Below are positions 1-6,737 of a DNA stretch of 64,000 nt, in pieces; within the stretch, counting starts at the first letter, position 1, and each line of letters opens with the position of its first letter. Origin of the DNA: Bryobacteraceae bacterium (GTDB lineage Bacteria; Acidobacteriota; Terriglobia; Bryobacterales; Bryobacteraceae); contig BPGD01000001.1 in assembly GCA_026002855.1 (NCBI GenBank), positions 1,143,972-1,207,971 on the forward strand, in the 5' to 3' direction. A model generated the notes under the pieces. It ran no database searches, had not been told where the DNA came from, and saw only the letters and a program-made list of their open reading frames with translations. The position numbers and the translations under genes are program-made.

Positions 1-99
1 GGCGGCGCAATGCACGGGCAACCGGATGCCGGAAGCGGCCCTCCGATGCCATACTGGGATGTCGCGGCCTGCCTTGCGGCCGGGCCATGGCAGGCATGA
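1..99 (+). CDS. C-terminal end of an upstream gene (partial)
   Basis: The first frame is open from base 1 to a TGA at 97-99. It would encode the last 32 residues of a protein whose body lies outside the window. The stop overlaps an ATG at 96 (ATGA), the translational-coupling arrangement used repeatedly in this window, which is the main reason to believe it. The tail has no recognisable motif, so no function is given. A downstream start for the next gene without any upstream CDS remains possible. Confidence 0.4.
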   Translation, partial: GGAMHGQPDAGSGPPMPYWDVAACLAAGPWQA

Positions 100-1256
100 C
101 TCCTCTCATCATCGGGCTCAACGTCAATGGGTGGAATGTGGCACGCGCGCTGATGCGCGGAGGCGCCGTCCCCACGGTCATCGACGACGATCCAGCAAGC
201 ATCTTCTGGCACTCGCGGCGCCTGAAGCCGATAGCGGTCCGCGCCCTGTACGGCGAGCCGCTGCTGGAGGCGCTGGATGCGCTCCATCGCAGCGGGCATG
301 GTTTCGTGCTGATTTCCGCACTCGAGGAAACGATTGCCTTCCTGAACCGCAGCCGGGATCGGATTCCGTCCTCGGTGAAAATCTGCTTCCCTGCCCCCGA
401 TGTCCTCGAAATGCTGCTCGACAAGCGGCTTTTCCATGAGCGGGCGGTCGCCATGGCGATGCCGGTCACCCCGATGTTCTTTTTTGAACCCTCGTCCTGG
501 CGGCTCGTCGGCGGCCGGCCGCGTTTTCCGTGCATTCTCAAGACGCGCCGCAAAATGTACGTTGCCGGCCTGAGAAAGGCTTACCTTGTGCACGACGAGG
601 GAGAGCTGGACGCCCTGCTGAAGGAGATCGCGTCGCTCGACGGCGTCCGCGCCGAAGATTTCCTCCTTCAGGAGTGGGTTCCCGGCGGCGATGGCGACGT
701 GTTTTTCTGCATGCAGTATTACGGCCCGGACGGCGAACTCCGAGCGTCTTTTACCGGACGCAAAATCCGACAGTGGCCTCCGCTGGTGGGCGGCACCTCT
801 TCGGCCGAACCGGCCGACGCGCCGGCTGTCGAGGAGCTGACCACGCGGTTCTTTCGCGCCGTGGGGATGCGCGGCCTGTGTTCCATGGAGTTCAAGAAAA
901 GCGCCGCCGACGGGCGGTTCTACATGATCGAACCCACCGCCTGCCGCGCCGACTATCAGGAAGGCGTGGCCGTTGCCAACGGATGCAATCTGCCGCTCAC
1001 GATGTATCACTGGGAATCCGGCGTGGCTGTCCGCCCGGTCTCCTCCCCGGCGCGCCGCACGGCGTGGGTCAATGCAGGAGACGATTTTCAGTCCGCTAGT
1101 TCCGCGGCCGGGGGGCGGCTGACGCTCGCCGAATGGTGGCGAGCGCTCCCGCCACACCGGGAGTGGGCCATCTTCTGCCCGCAGGACTGGGGCCCGTTTG
1201 CGGAGCTGGTCCGGCGCAAGATCGCTTCCCGGTTCCGCCGGCTCGCCGGACGTTGA
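96..1256 (+). CDS. ATP-grasp family protein (predicted carboxylate-amine ligase)
   Basis: This 386-residue protein looks like the ATP-grasp ligases of the COG3919 type, which activate a carboxylate with ATP and join it to an amine. Residues 1-110 form a Rossmann-like lobe (IIGLNVNGWNVARAL). The ATP-grasp part includes CILKTRRKMY near residue 148, LLQEWVPGGDGD near 190 and a metal-binding segment MEFKK...YMIEPTACR near 264-285. The ATG at 96 is preferred because it overlaps the stop of the preceding frame; an ATG three codons earlier at 87 is an alternative. No substrate can be deduced. Related proteins often sit in cell-surface polysaccharide loci, but the adjacent upstream gene is cut off, so that is inference. 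Confidence 0.75.
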   Translation: MTPLIIGLNVNGWNVARALMRGGAVPTVIDDDPASIFWHSRRLKPIAVRALYGEPLLEALDALHRSGHGFVLISALEETIAFLNRSRDRIPSSVKICFPAPDVLEMLLDKRLFHERAVAMAMPVTPMFFFEPSSWRLVGGRPRFPCILKTRRKMYVAGLRKAYLVHDEGELDALLKEIASLDGVRAEDFLLQEWVPGGDGDVFFCMQYYGPDGELRASFTGRKIRQWPPLVGGTSSAEPADAPAVEELTTRFFRAVGMRGLCSMEFKKSAADGRFYMIEPTACRADYQEGVAVANGCNLPLTMYHWESGVAVRPVSSPARRTAWVNAGDDFQSASSAAGGRLTLAEWWRALPPHREWAIFCPQDWGPFAELVRRKIASRFRRLAGR

Positions 1257-1332
1257 CGGGTGGCGCCGCTGCGGGTTCGCGGACCATACGAGACTTTGGG
1301 GTAGGCCGCCGGAGACCGCCATATCTTGCGAG

Positions 1333-1360
1333 TTGACTTCCCCACTCCCTTGATTAGACT
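1333..1360 (+). promoter_or_regulatory. Candidate sigma-70 promoter for the MerR-type gene
   Basis: TTGACT (1333-1338) and TAGACT (1355-1360) are separated by 16 bases. Transcription would begin near 1367, which excludes an upstream TTG start at 1326 and supports the ATG at 1398. A short direct repeat, GACTTG twice then GACTCT from 1357, lies over the expected start site and could be an operator. Confidence 0.5.
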
Positions 1361-1397
1361 TGGACTTGGACTCTGGCTCAAACAGAAAGGCAAGATC

Positions 1398-1901
1398 ATG
1401 TTCAAAACAAAATCGCGCAGCTCTGCAACGCCTGCCGGCGAGCTGGCCTTCTCGAGCGCCGACGTCGCCCGCCTTGCCGGCGTCAGCCTCCGCCAGTTGC
1501 AGTGGTGGGACGAACAGAAGGTCGTCAGCCCCCGCCATGAAGGGCACCGCCGCATTTACGGTCCGGCGGAAGTGGCGGCGGTGAGCGTGATCGCCGAGCT
1601 GCGCCACAAGGGATTCAGCCTCCAGAAAATCCGGCGCGTGCTCCGGCCCCTGCACCGCGAGCTGGGCAAGCGGATCGCCGAGGTGGCAGCGGGCACGGAC
1701 CTGTTCCTGCTCACCGATGGAAAGTCCGTTCACGTTCTCTCGGATCGCGACCGCATCATCGAGCTGCTCCTGAGCGCCCGCCAGCCCATGTATCTCATCT
1801 CGATCTCCGATCAGTACAAAAAACTGACTGGCACGCCGCGCAAGCCCGTCCGCAGCGAGGCGCCCGCCGCCGCGGCCGCCCGCCGCAGCCGGGCGCAATA
1901 G
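1398..1901 (+). CDS. MerR-type HTH transcriptional regulator
   Basis: A 167-residue DNA-binding regulator. Residues about 14-82 form a MerR winged helix: FSSADVARLAGVSLRQLQWW, then a GHRRIYGPAEV wing. After it comes a small domain with LFLLTDGKSVHVLSDRD resembling the C-terminal part of DUF433-associated MerR-like proteins, not the cysteine-rich metal-binding tail of MerR itself. The tail is Ala/Arg-rich and disordered. The ATG at 1398 has AGAAAGG 7 bases upstream and follows a good promoter. It is probably a monocistronic gene, closed by a strong terminator. The direct repeats between promoter and start suggest autoregulation. The effector is unknown. Confidence 0.8.
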   Translation: MFKTKSRSSATPAGELAFSSADVARLAGVSLRQLQWWDEQKVVSPRHEGHRRIYGPAEVAAVSVIAELRHKGFSLQKIRRVLRPLHRELGKRIAEVAAGTDLFLLTDGKSVHVLSDRDRIIELLLSARQPMYLISISDQYKKLTGTPRKPVRSEAPAAAAARRSRAQ

Positions 1902-1946
1902 AGTCCCCTTTCGCTCCTCGGGCCGCCGCTTCGGCTCCCGCAGACC

Positions 1947-1988
1947 GCGGGCGCCCGCCCCGGGCGCCCGCATTTCCGCGTTTTTTTC
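1947..1988 (+). terminator. Intrinsic terminator after the MerR-type gene
   Basis: A perfect 10-bp GC stem, GCGGGCGCCC (1947-1956) with GGGCGCCCGC (1962-1971), has a 5-base loop and is followed by ATTTCCGCG and then seven T (1981-1987). The T run starts 9 bases after the stem, a little further than ideal. Confidence 0.75.
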
Positions 1989-2073
1989 GAAGCCTCCCGA
2001 GGCGGCGATCGTCCAAGGAAGTGTAGTCTGCTCTGCGATATACTTGAGGCAGGTCTGGGGGACCTTATTTGAT

Positions 2074-3681
2074 ATGCGCCGTTTCCGTGGGCTGTTTTTC
2101 TCCCTGCTGGTGATCGCGGCCTGTTCGCTGATCGCCGGCCGTTACGGGCCGGGCACTGCCGCCGGGCGCGCGGCCGCCGCCGTTCCCGCCGGCGAAGACG
2201 ATCTGTCCGGCAGCCTGAAGCAGTTCACGTCGATCTACCGGCTTGTCGAAGAAAACGCCGCCGATCGCGTCAGCCCGGATCAAAGCATTTACAAGGGCGC
2301 CATCCCGGGGATGCTGCGCACGCTGGATCCGCACTCGAGCTTCTTTGACCCCCGCGATTTCCAGGAGATGCGCGAGGAGCAGCGCGGCAAATACTACGGC
2401 GTCGGCATGACGATCCAGCCCAAGGACAACCGCATCGTCGTGGTCGCCCCGTTCACCGGCTCGCCCGCATACAAGGCCGGCATCCGCCCGGGCGATGTGA
2501 TTCTCGAAGTGGATGGTAAGCGTACCGAGGGCATGACGAGCAAGGAGGTCGCCGACCTGCTGAAAGGGCCCAAGGGGACGCCGGTGACCGTCGTCATTGG
2601 CCGCGAGGGCGTGGACAAGCCGCTCACCTTCCAGCTCATCCGCGGCGAGATCCCCCGCTACAGCGTGCAGACGGCGTTCTGGCTGAAGCCGGGCATCGCC
2701 TACATCGACATCGAGATGTTCAACGAGAACACCAGCGAAGAGCTGGAGGCCGCCTTCCGGAAACTCGGCGAACAGAACATTCGGGGCCTGGTGCTCGACC
2801 TGCGCAGCAACCCCGGCGGGCTGCTGAGCGAGGGCGTCGCCGTGGCCGGCCGCTTCCTGAAGAAGGGCCAGGTGGTGGTCAGCAGCCGGGGCCGCACGTC
2901 GCCGGAACGGCCGTATGTCGCCACCAACGGCGGAGCCGCGGGCAACTATCCGATCGTCGTCCTGGTCGACCGATACTCGGCCTCGGCGGCCGAGATCGTC
3001 GCCGGCGCCTTGCAGGACCACGACCGCGCGTGGGTCTTCGGCGACAACACCTTCGGCAAAGGCCTGGTGCAGACGGTCTTCCCGCTGTCCGAGGGGACGG
3101 GCCTCGCGCTGACTACGGCGAAGTATTACACGCCCTCAGGCCGCCTCATCCAGCGCGACTACACCAGCGGCTCTTTCTACGAGTACTATTACAACCGCAA
3201 GGAAGGCCCGAAGAACACGCTGGACGTCAAGATGACCGATGCCGGCCGCCCCGTCTACGGCGGCAACGGCATTCAGCCCGATGAGAAATTCACGCTGAAA
3301 TACAACCGCTTCCAGGTGGAGCTGCTCCGCAAGGGCGCCTTCCGCGACTATATCCCGAAGTACTTCGCCGGACGCGACCTCAAACTTGGCCGGGACTGGA
3401 ACCCGGACCAGGAGATGCTGAACGATTTCCACCAGTTCCTGCTCAAAAACAACTACAGCTTCACGGAAGCGGAATTCGCCGAGAACAACGACTGGGTCCG
3501 GCAGCAGCTCAAGCGCGAGGCGCTCGTCACCTCGGCCGGCCTCGACGAGAGCCTGAAATACGCCGTCGAAATTGATCCGGCGGTGCAGAAGGCGGTTGAA
3601 TCTTTGCCCAAAGCGCAGGCGCTGCTCGAACTTCAGAAAAAACAGCTTGTTCAGGCCGGCAAGAGGTCCCCGCGCGATTGA
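2074..3681 (+). CDS. S41 C-terminal processing peptidase (CtpA/Prc family)
   Basis: This is an exported serine protease of 535 residues that would trim or degrade envelope proteins from their C termini. The N terminus MRRFRGLFFSLLVIAACSL is a signal peptide or anchor. A PDZ domain lies at about 105-195 (YYGVGMTI...PAYKAGIRPGDVILEVDG). The catalytic dyad is visible as Ser304 in YSASAAE and Lys329 in FGKG, 25 residues apart as in Prc/CtpA. A C-terminal helical extension runs to the end. A TTG start at 2044 would add ten residues, but it would precede the signal peptide and overlap a TATACT element at 2039, so ATG 2074 is preferred. The stop overlaps the start of guaA by four bases. Confidence 0.92.
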   Translation: MRRFRGLFFSLLVIAACSLIAGRYGPGTAAGRAAAAVPAGEDDLSGSLKQFTSIYRLVEENAADRVSPDQSIYKGAIPGMLRTLDPHSSFFDPRDFQEMREEQRGKYYGVGMTIQPKDNRIVVVAPFTGSPAYKAGIRPGDVILEVDGKRTEGMTSKEVADLLKGPKGTPVTVVIGREGVDKPLTFQLIRGEIPRYSVQTAFWLKPGIAYIDIEMFNENTSEELEAAFRKLGEQNIRGLVLDLRSNPGGLLSEGVAVAGRFLKKGQVVVSSRGRTSPERPYVATNGGAAGNYPIVVLVDRYSASAAEIVAGALQDHDRAWVFGDNTFGKGLVQTVFPLSEGTGLALTTAKYYTPSGRLIQRDYTSGSFYEYYYNRKEGPKNTLDVKMTDAGRPVYGGNGIQPDEKFTLKYNRFQVELLRKGAFRDYIPKYFAGRDLKLGRDWNPDQEMLNDFHQFLLKNNYSFTEAEFAENNDWVRQQLKREALVTSAGLDESLKYAVEIDPAVQKAVESLPKAQALLELQKKQLVQAGKRSPRD

Positions 3682-5462
3682 GCCAGCCGTCTGACACCTC
3701 CATCCGCCCGCAGATTGTCGTCCTGGACACGGGCGGCCAGTACTGCCATCTGATCGCCCGAAAGGTGCGCGAGCTGGGCGTCTATTCGGAAATCCGTCCC
3801 AGCGAGACGCCGGCCGCCGCATTGCGCGGCGTGCGCGGCATCATCATCAGCGGCGGCCCGGCCAGTGTTTACGAGCCGGGCGCGCCCCAGGTGGATCCTG
3901 AAATCTTCCGCCTGGGCATCCCCGTCCTCGGCCTCTGCTACGGACATCAGACCATTGCCTGGCATCTCGGCGGCGAAGTCCAGCGCGGCGAGAAGGGCGA
4001 ATACGGCCTCGCCTGGCTGGAGACGCTGCGGCCGGACGCGCTGTTCGAGGGCGCGGGGGGCCGCCAGCAGATCTGGATGAGCCACCGCGACACGGTCACC
4101 CGCGTGCCGCCCGGCTTTGAAGTGCTCGGCGCCACGGAAACCTGTCCGGTGGCGGCCATGGGCGACCCCGTGCGCCGCATCTACGGGATCCAGTTTCACC
4201 CGGAAGTCGTTCACACGGTAAACGGACGGCGCATCCTGGCGAATTTTCTGTTTTCGATCTGCGGCTGCCAGCCGGACTGGAGCCCGCGCGAACAGTCGGC
4301 GCGTATTCAGGACGAGATCCGGCGCGTGGCCGCGGGACGCAACATTTTCTTCTTCGTCTCCGGCGGCGTGGACTCGACCGTCGCTTTCACTCTCTGCCTG
4401 CGCGCCCTGGGCGCGGACCGCGTGCGCGCCCTCTACGTGGACACCGGGCTGATGCGCGCCGGTGAAACAGAATTCGTCCGAAATGTTTTTGAGTCGCTCG
4501 GCCGCGGCGTCTTCGCCGTCGAGGACGCTTCCGCGCGTTTTCTCGCCGCGCTCGAAGGCGTGCGCGACCCCGAGCAGAAACGCCGCATCATTGGCGAGAT
4601 GTTCGTCGAGGTCCAGGAGGAAATCCTCTCTTCCGGCCGTTACCTGGAGGGCGAGTGGATCCTCGGCCAGGGTACCATCTACCCGGACACGATTGAAAGC
4701 GGTGGCACGGCGAAGGCCGATGTCATCAAGACGCACCACAACCGCGTGTCCGGCATCCAGCGGCTGATCGCCGAAAACCGCATCGTCGAACCGCTTCACT
4801 CGCTCTATAAGGACGAGGTGCGCGAGCTCGGCCGCGAGCTCGGCCTCCCCGAAGAGCTGCTCGAACGTCACCCCTTCCCCGGACCGGGGCTGGCCATCCG
4901 CTGCCTGTGCGAGGACGCCGCAAGGCCCGTCGAACGCCTGGCGGACGGGTGGCTGGCGCCGCTGCACTCGGTGGGTGTCCAGGGCGACTCGCGAAGCTAC
5001 CGGCCGGTGCTGATCGTCGATGATCCTCCCGCATCGCCGGGGTTGCATGAGAAGGCCGCGGACCTCATCAACCGCAACGCCGCCATCAACCGCGCGATCG
5101 CGCTGGCCGCCTCGCACGCGCCCGTCTCTGCGCTGGCAGCCAGCCCGGCGGCCCTGTGCCGTACCCGCCTCGAGCGGCTGCGGCGCGCCGACGCGATCGT
5201 CCGCGACATCACTCACCGCTCAGGCTTCGACCGCGAAGTCTGGCAGTTCCCGGTGATCCTTGTCCCGCTCGGCACGCCCCCGCGGCCGGACTCGGTGGTG
5301 CTGCGTCCGGTGCACAGCGTCGACGGCATGACCGCCCGCGCCGTGCCCGTCCCTGCGCCGCTGCTCGACGAGATCTGCCGCCGGCTGCTCGCCGAAGAAG
5401 GCGTCTGTGCCGTCTTCCTCGACCTCACGCACAAGCCGCCAGGAACCATCGAGTGGGAATAG
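3678..5462 (+). CDS. guaA: GMP synthase (glutamine-hydrolysing), long form
   Basis: It converts XMP to GMP using ATP and glutamine-derived ammonia. The class I amidotransferase domain (about 10-190) has the catalytic Cys87 in GLCYGHQ and the His174/Glu176 pair in FHPEV. The ATP-pyrophosphatase domain has the PP-loop SGGVDST at 228-234, and the protein ends in the typical KPPGTIEWE. At 594 residues it is about 70 longer than the common bacterial enzyme. The extra segment lies between FPGPGLAIRCLCED and LRRADAIVR, contains HSVGVQGDSRSY, and makes the C-terminal half resemble the animal enzyme. The start is TTG at 3678, overlapping the protease stop (TTGA). Confidence 0.93.
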   Translation: MSQPSDTSIRPQIVVLDTGGQYCHLIARKVRELGVYSEIRPSETPAAALRGVRGIIISGGPASVYEPGAPQVDPEIFRLGIPVLGLCYGHQTIAWHLGGEVQRGEKGEYGLAWLETLRPDALFEGAGGRQQIWMSHRDTVTRVPPGFEVLGATETCPVAAMGDPVRRIYGIQFHPEVVHTVNGRRILANFLFSICGCQPDWSPREQSARIQDEIRRVAAGRNIFFFVSGGVDSTVAFTLCLRALGADRVRALYVDTGLMRAGETEFVRNVFESLGRGVFAVEDASARFLAALEGVRDPEQKRRIIGEMFVEVQEEILSSGRYLEGEWILGQGTIYPDTIESGGTAKADVIKTHHNRVSGIQRLIAENRIVEPLHSLYKDEVRELGRELGLPEELLERHPFPGPGLAIRCLCEDAARPVERLADGWLAPLHSVGVQGDSRSYRPVLIVDDPPASPGLHEKAADLINRNAAINRAIALAASHAPVSALAASPAALCRTRLERLRRADAIVRDITHRSGFDREVWQFPVILVPLGTPPRPDSVVLRPVHSVDGMTARAVPVPAPLLDEICRRLLAEEGVCAVFLDLTHKPPGTIEWE

Positions 5463-5481
5463 CCGGCTGCGCCGCTCCGCG

Positions 5482-6117
5482 CTACAGTCCGCGCACGAAC
5501 ACGACCACGGCCTCCACCTCCCTGCGCTTGTAAAAGCGGCCTCGGATGAGGACGTCCGTTTCGCCCAGCTCGCCCACACGCAGGCGTTGATACACCTGCG
5601 CGGGCGTCATGCGGTTGCCGATGCCGGTGAGCGGCTTCACGTCTCCGCAGATCTCCAGGGAACCGTCGTCGCCGTGGCACCGCGCGCAGGAAGTGAGAAA
5701 GACGTCGCGGCCCAGGCGCCATTCGTCGACGAATGCCTCCAGCGCTTTGCCCGTTGGCAACCGGCCCGCTTCCAGACGCCGCACGACGCCGCCCGAGTCG
5801 ACCAGCAACGCCGCCGGCAATTCCACGCTGCCCTGTAGGGCTTCCGGCGGCAGGACAAGCAGATCCGCCTCGCGTTCCGCCAGCCGCCGCGCCGCCTGCT
5901 CCAGATCCCCGCGCGGAACCCGCTCTCCCTGCCGGAACGCCAGCAACACCGCCTCCCGCCGATGCTGCCGTTGATATTCGTGCAGGCAGGTCTTCACTCC
6001 ATCAACGGTCTCAACCTGCCAGTCGGGGACCGGCGCCCCCAAGCGCAGCGGAAGCTGCATGGCTCCGAGCAGCACAGCGGCCGCGCCGACCAGAATCAAG
6101 TTGCGTGCCTGCGCCAT
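5482..6117 (-). CDS. Membrane-anchored c-type cytochrome with thioredoxin-like N-terminal half
   Basis: A 211-residue protein with an N-terminal hydrophobic anchor or signal (residues 6-21), so it should act on the periplasmic side. The haem motif CARCH is at 144-148, followed by LTGIGNRM, whose Met is the likely sixth ligand. Residues 27-120 (GAPVPDWQVETVDGVK...LLAFRQGE...AALLVDSGGVVRRLEAG) read like a thioredoxin/AhpC-like fold without the CxxC pair; this second assignment is inference. It converges on guaA with a 19-base gap and is divergent from the riboswitch-controlled receptor. The redox partner is unknown. Confidence 0.7.
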   Translation of the reverse strand: MAQARNLILVGAAAVLLGAMQLPLRLGAPVPDWQVETVDGVKTCLHEYQRQHRREAVLLAFRQGERVPRGDLEQAARRLAEREADLLVLPPEALQGSVELPAALLVDSGGVVRRLEAGRLPTGKALEAFVDEWRLGRDVFLTSCARCHGDDGSLEICGDVKPLTGIGNRMTPAQVYQRLRVGELGETDVLIRGRFYKRREVEAVVVFVRGL

Positions 6118-6448
6118 GAATGTCTCTTTGAAGGATTATGGACCCGAAATGCGGAAATTGAAAGGGGCTGCTTCCCGGCTGCGGCAGGGGGCCGGACGGC
6201 CGGTCGGCCTCTCGGGCCCATCTTCCGCGCCGGGGGCCATGCCGGACGACATCGAGGTTCGCCGTACATTGCCACAGGAGGCAGAATGGTGAGGCCGGCT
6301 GATGTCCTCTTCCGGGCCTGGCTCACGCTCGGCCGAGGCCATGACCACCGCCTGGCGCAATGTCGGCGCCCCGAATCCGCCCTGCTGGCGGCCCGCAGCG
6401 GCGCGGGCCCAGCCCGGATGCCGGATTTCCGCGCGGGAATACGCCTGC
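6118..6448. other. Divergent intergenic region, no gene seen
   Basis: About 330 bases separate the cytochrome start from the promoter of the cobalamin riboswitch. Short frames are open here because of the high GC content, but none has a convincing ribosome-binding site or a recognisable product. It must carry the promoter for the cytochrome gene; I cannot point to it with confidence. Confidence 0.5.
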
Positions 6449-6478
6449 TTGACGGGGATCCGTTTCGGACGCGATAAT
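6449..6478 (+). promoter_or_regulatory. Sigma-70-like promoter upstream of the cobalamin riboswitch
   Basis: TTGACG (6449-6454) and GATAAT (6473-6478) are 18 bases apart. Transcription would start near 6485, just before the riboswitch aptamer, which is exactly where a leader of this kind should begin. Confidence 0.6.
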
Positions 6479-6489
6479 CGCCTTTGCGC

Positions 6490-6690
6490 GCGGTTGTCCG
6501 GCCTGCCGGCCGGACACGCAAGAGGGAACCCGGTGCAAGTCCGGGACTGCCCCGCAGCGGTGAGCGGGAACGAAAGCCGCACCGAAAGGCACTGGGAGCG
6601 CAGGCTCCTGGGAAGCCGCGGCCAGTAGGAACACCGGCCTGAGCGAGGCCGGTCACGCCCGCAAGTCCGAAGACCTGCCGCCGCCCCCGG
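6490..6690 (+). promoter_or_regulatory. Cobalamin riboswitch (B12 element)
   Basis: The leader contains the conserved series of the cobalamin aptamer: GAGGGAACCCGGTGCAAGTC near 6522-6541, GACTGCCCCGCAGCGGTGA near 6545-6563, GGGAAGCCG near 6610, and the B12 box AGTCCGAAGACCTGCC at 6664-6679. Edges are approximate. Downstream, CTCTCGAG precedes the ribosome-binding site GGAGG at 6728-6732 and no T-tract is present, so regulation is more likely at translation initiation than by termination. The known role is to shut down B12 uptake genes when adenosylcobalamin or another cobalamin is abundant. Confidence 0.95.
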
Positions 6691-6737
6691 GACCCGCGCC
6701 CGGCGGAAATCCAGAGAAGCTCTCGAGGGAGGAGCGA

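Noticed and set aside
44-99. An independent small gene at the left edge
   Set aside because: The open stretch begins at the window edge without a start, and its overlap with the ATP-grasp gene fits the tail of a longer upstream gene better.
2065-3021. A 318-codon minus-strand frame opposite the C-terminal processing protease
   Set aside because: Antisense shadow; the plus-strand frame has the PDZ domain and the Ser/Lys dyad.
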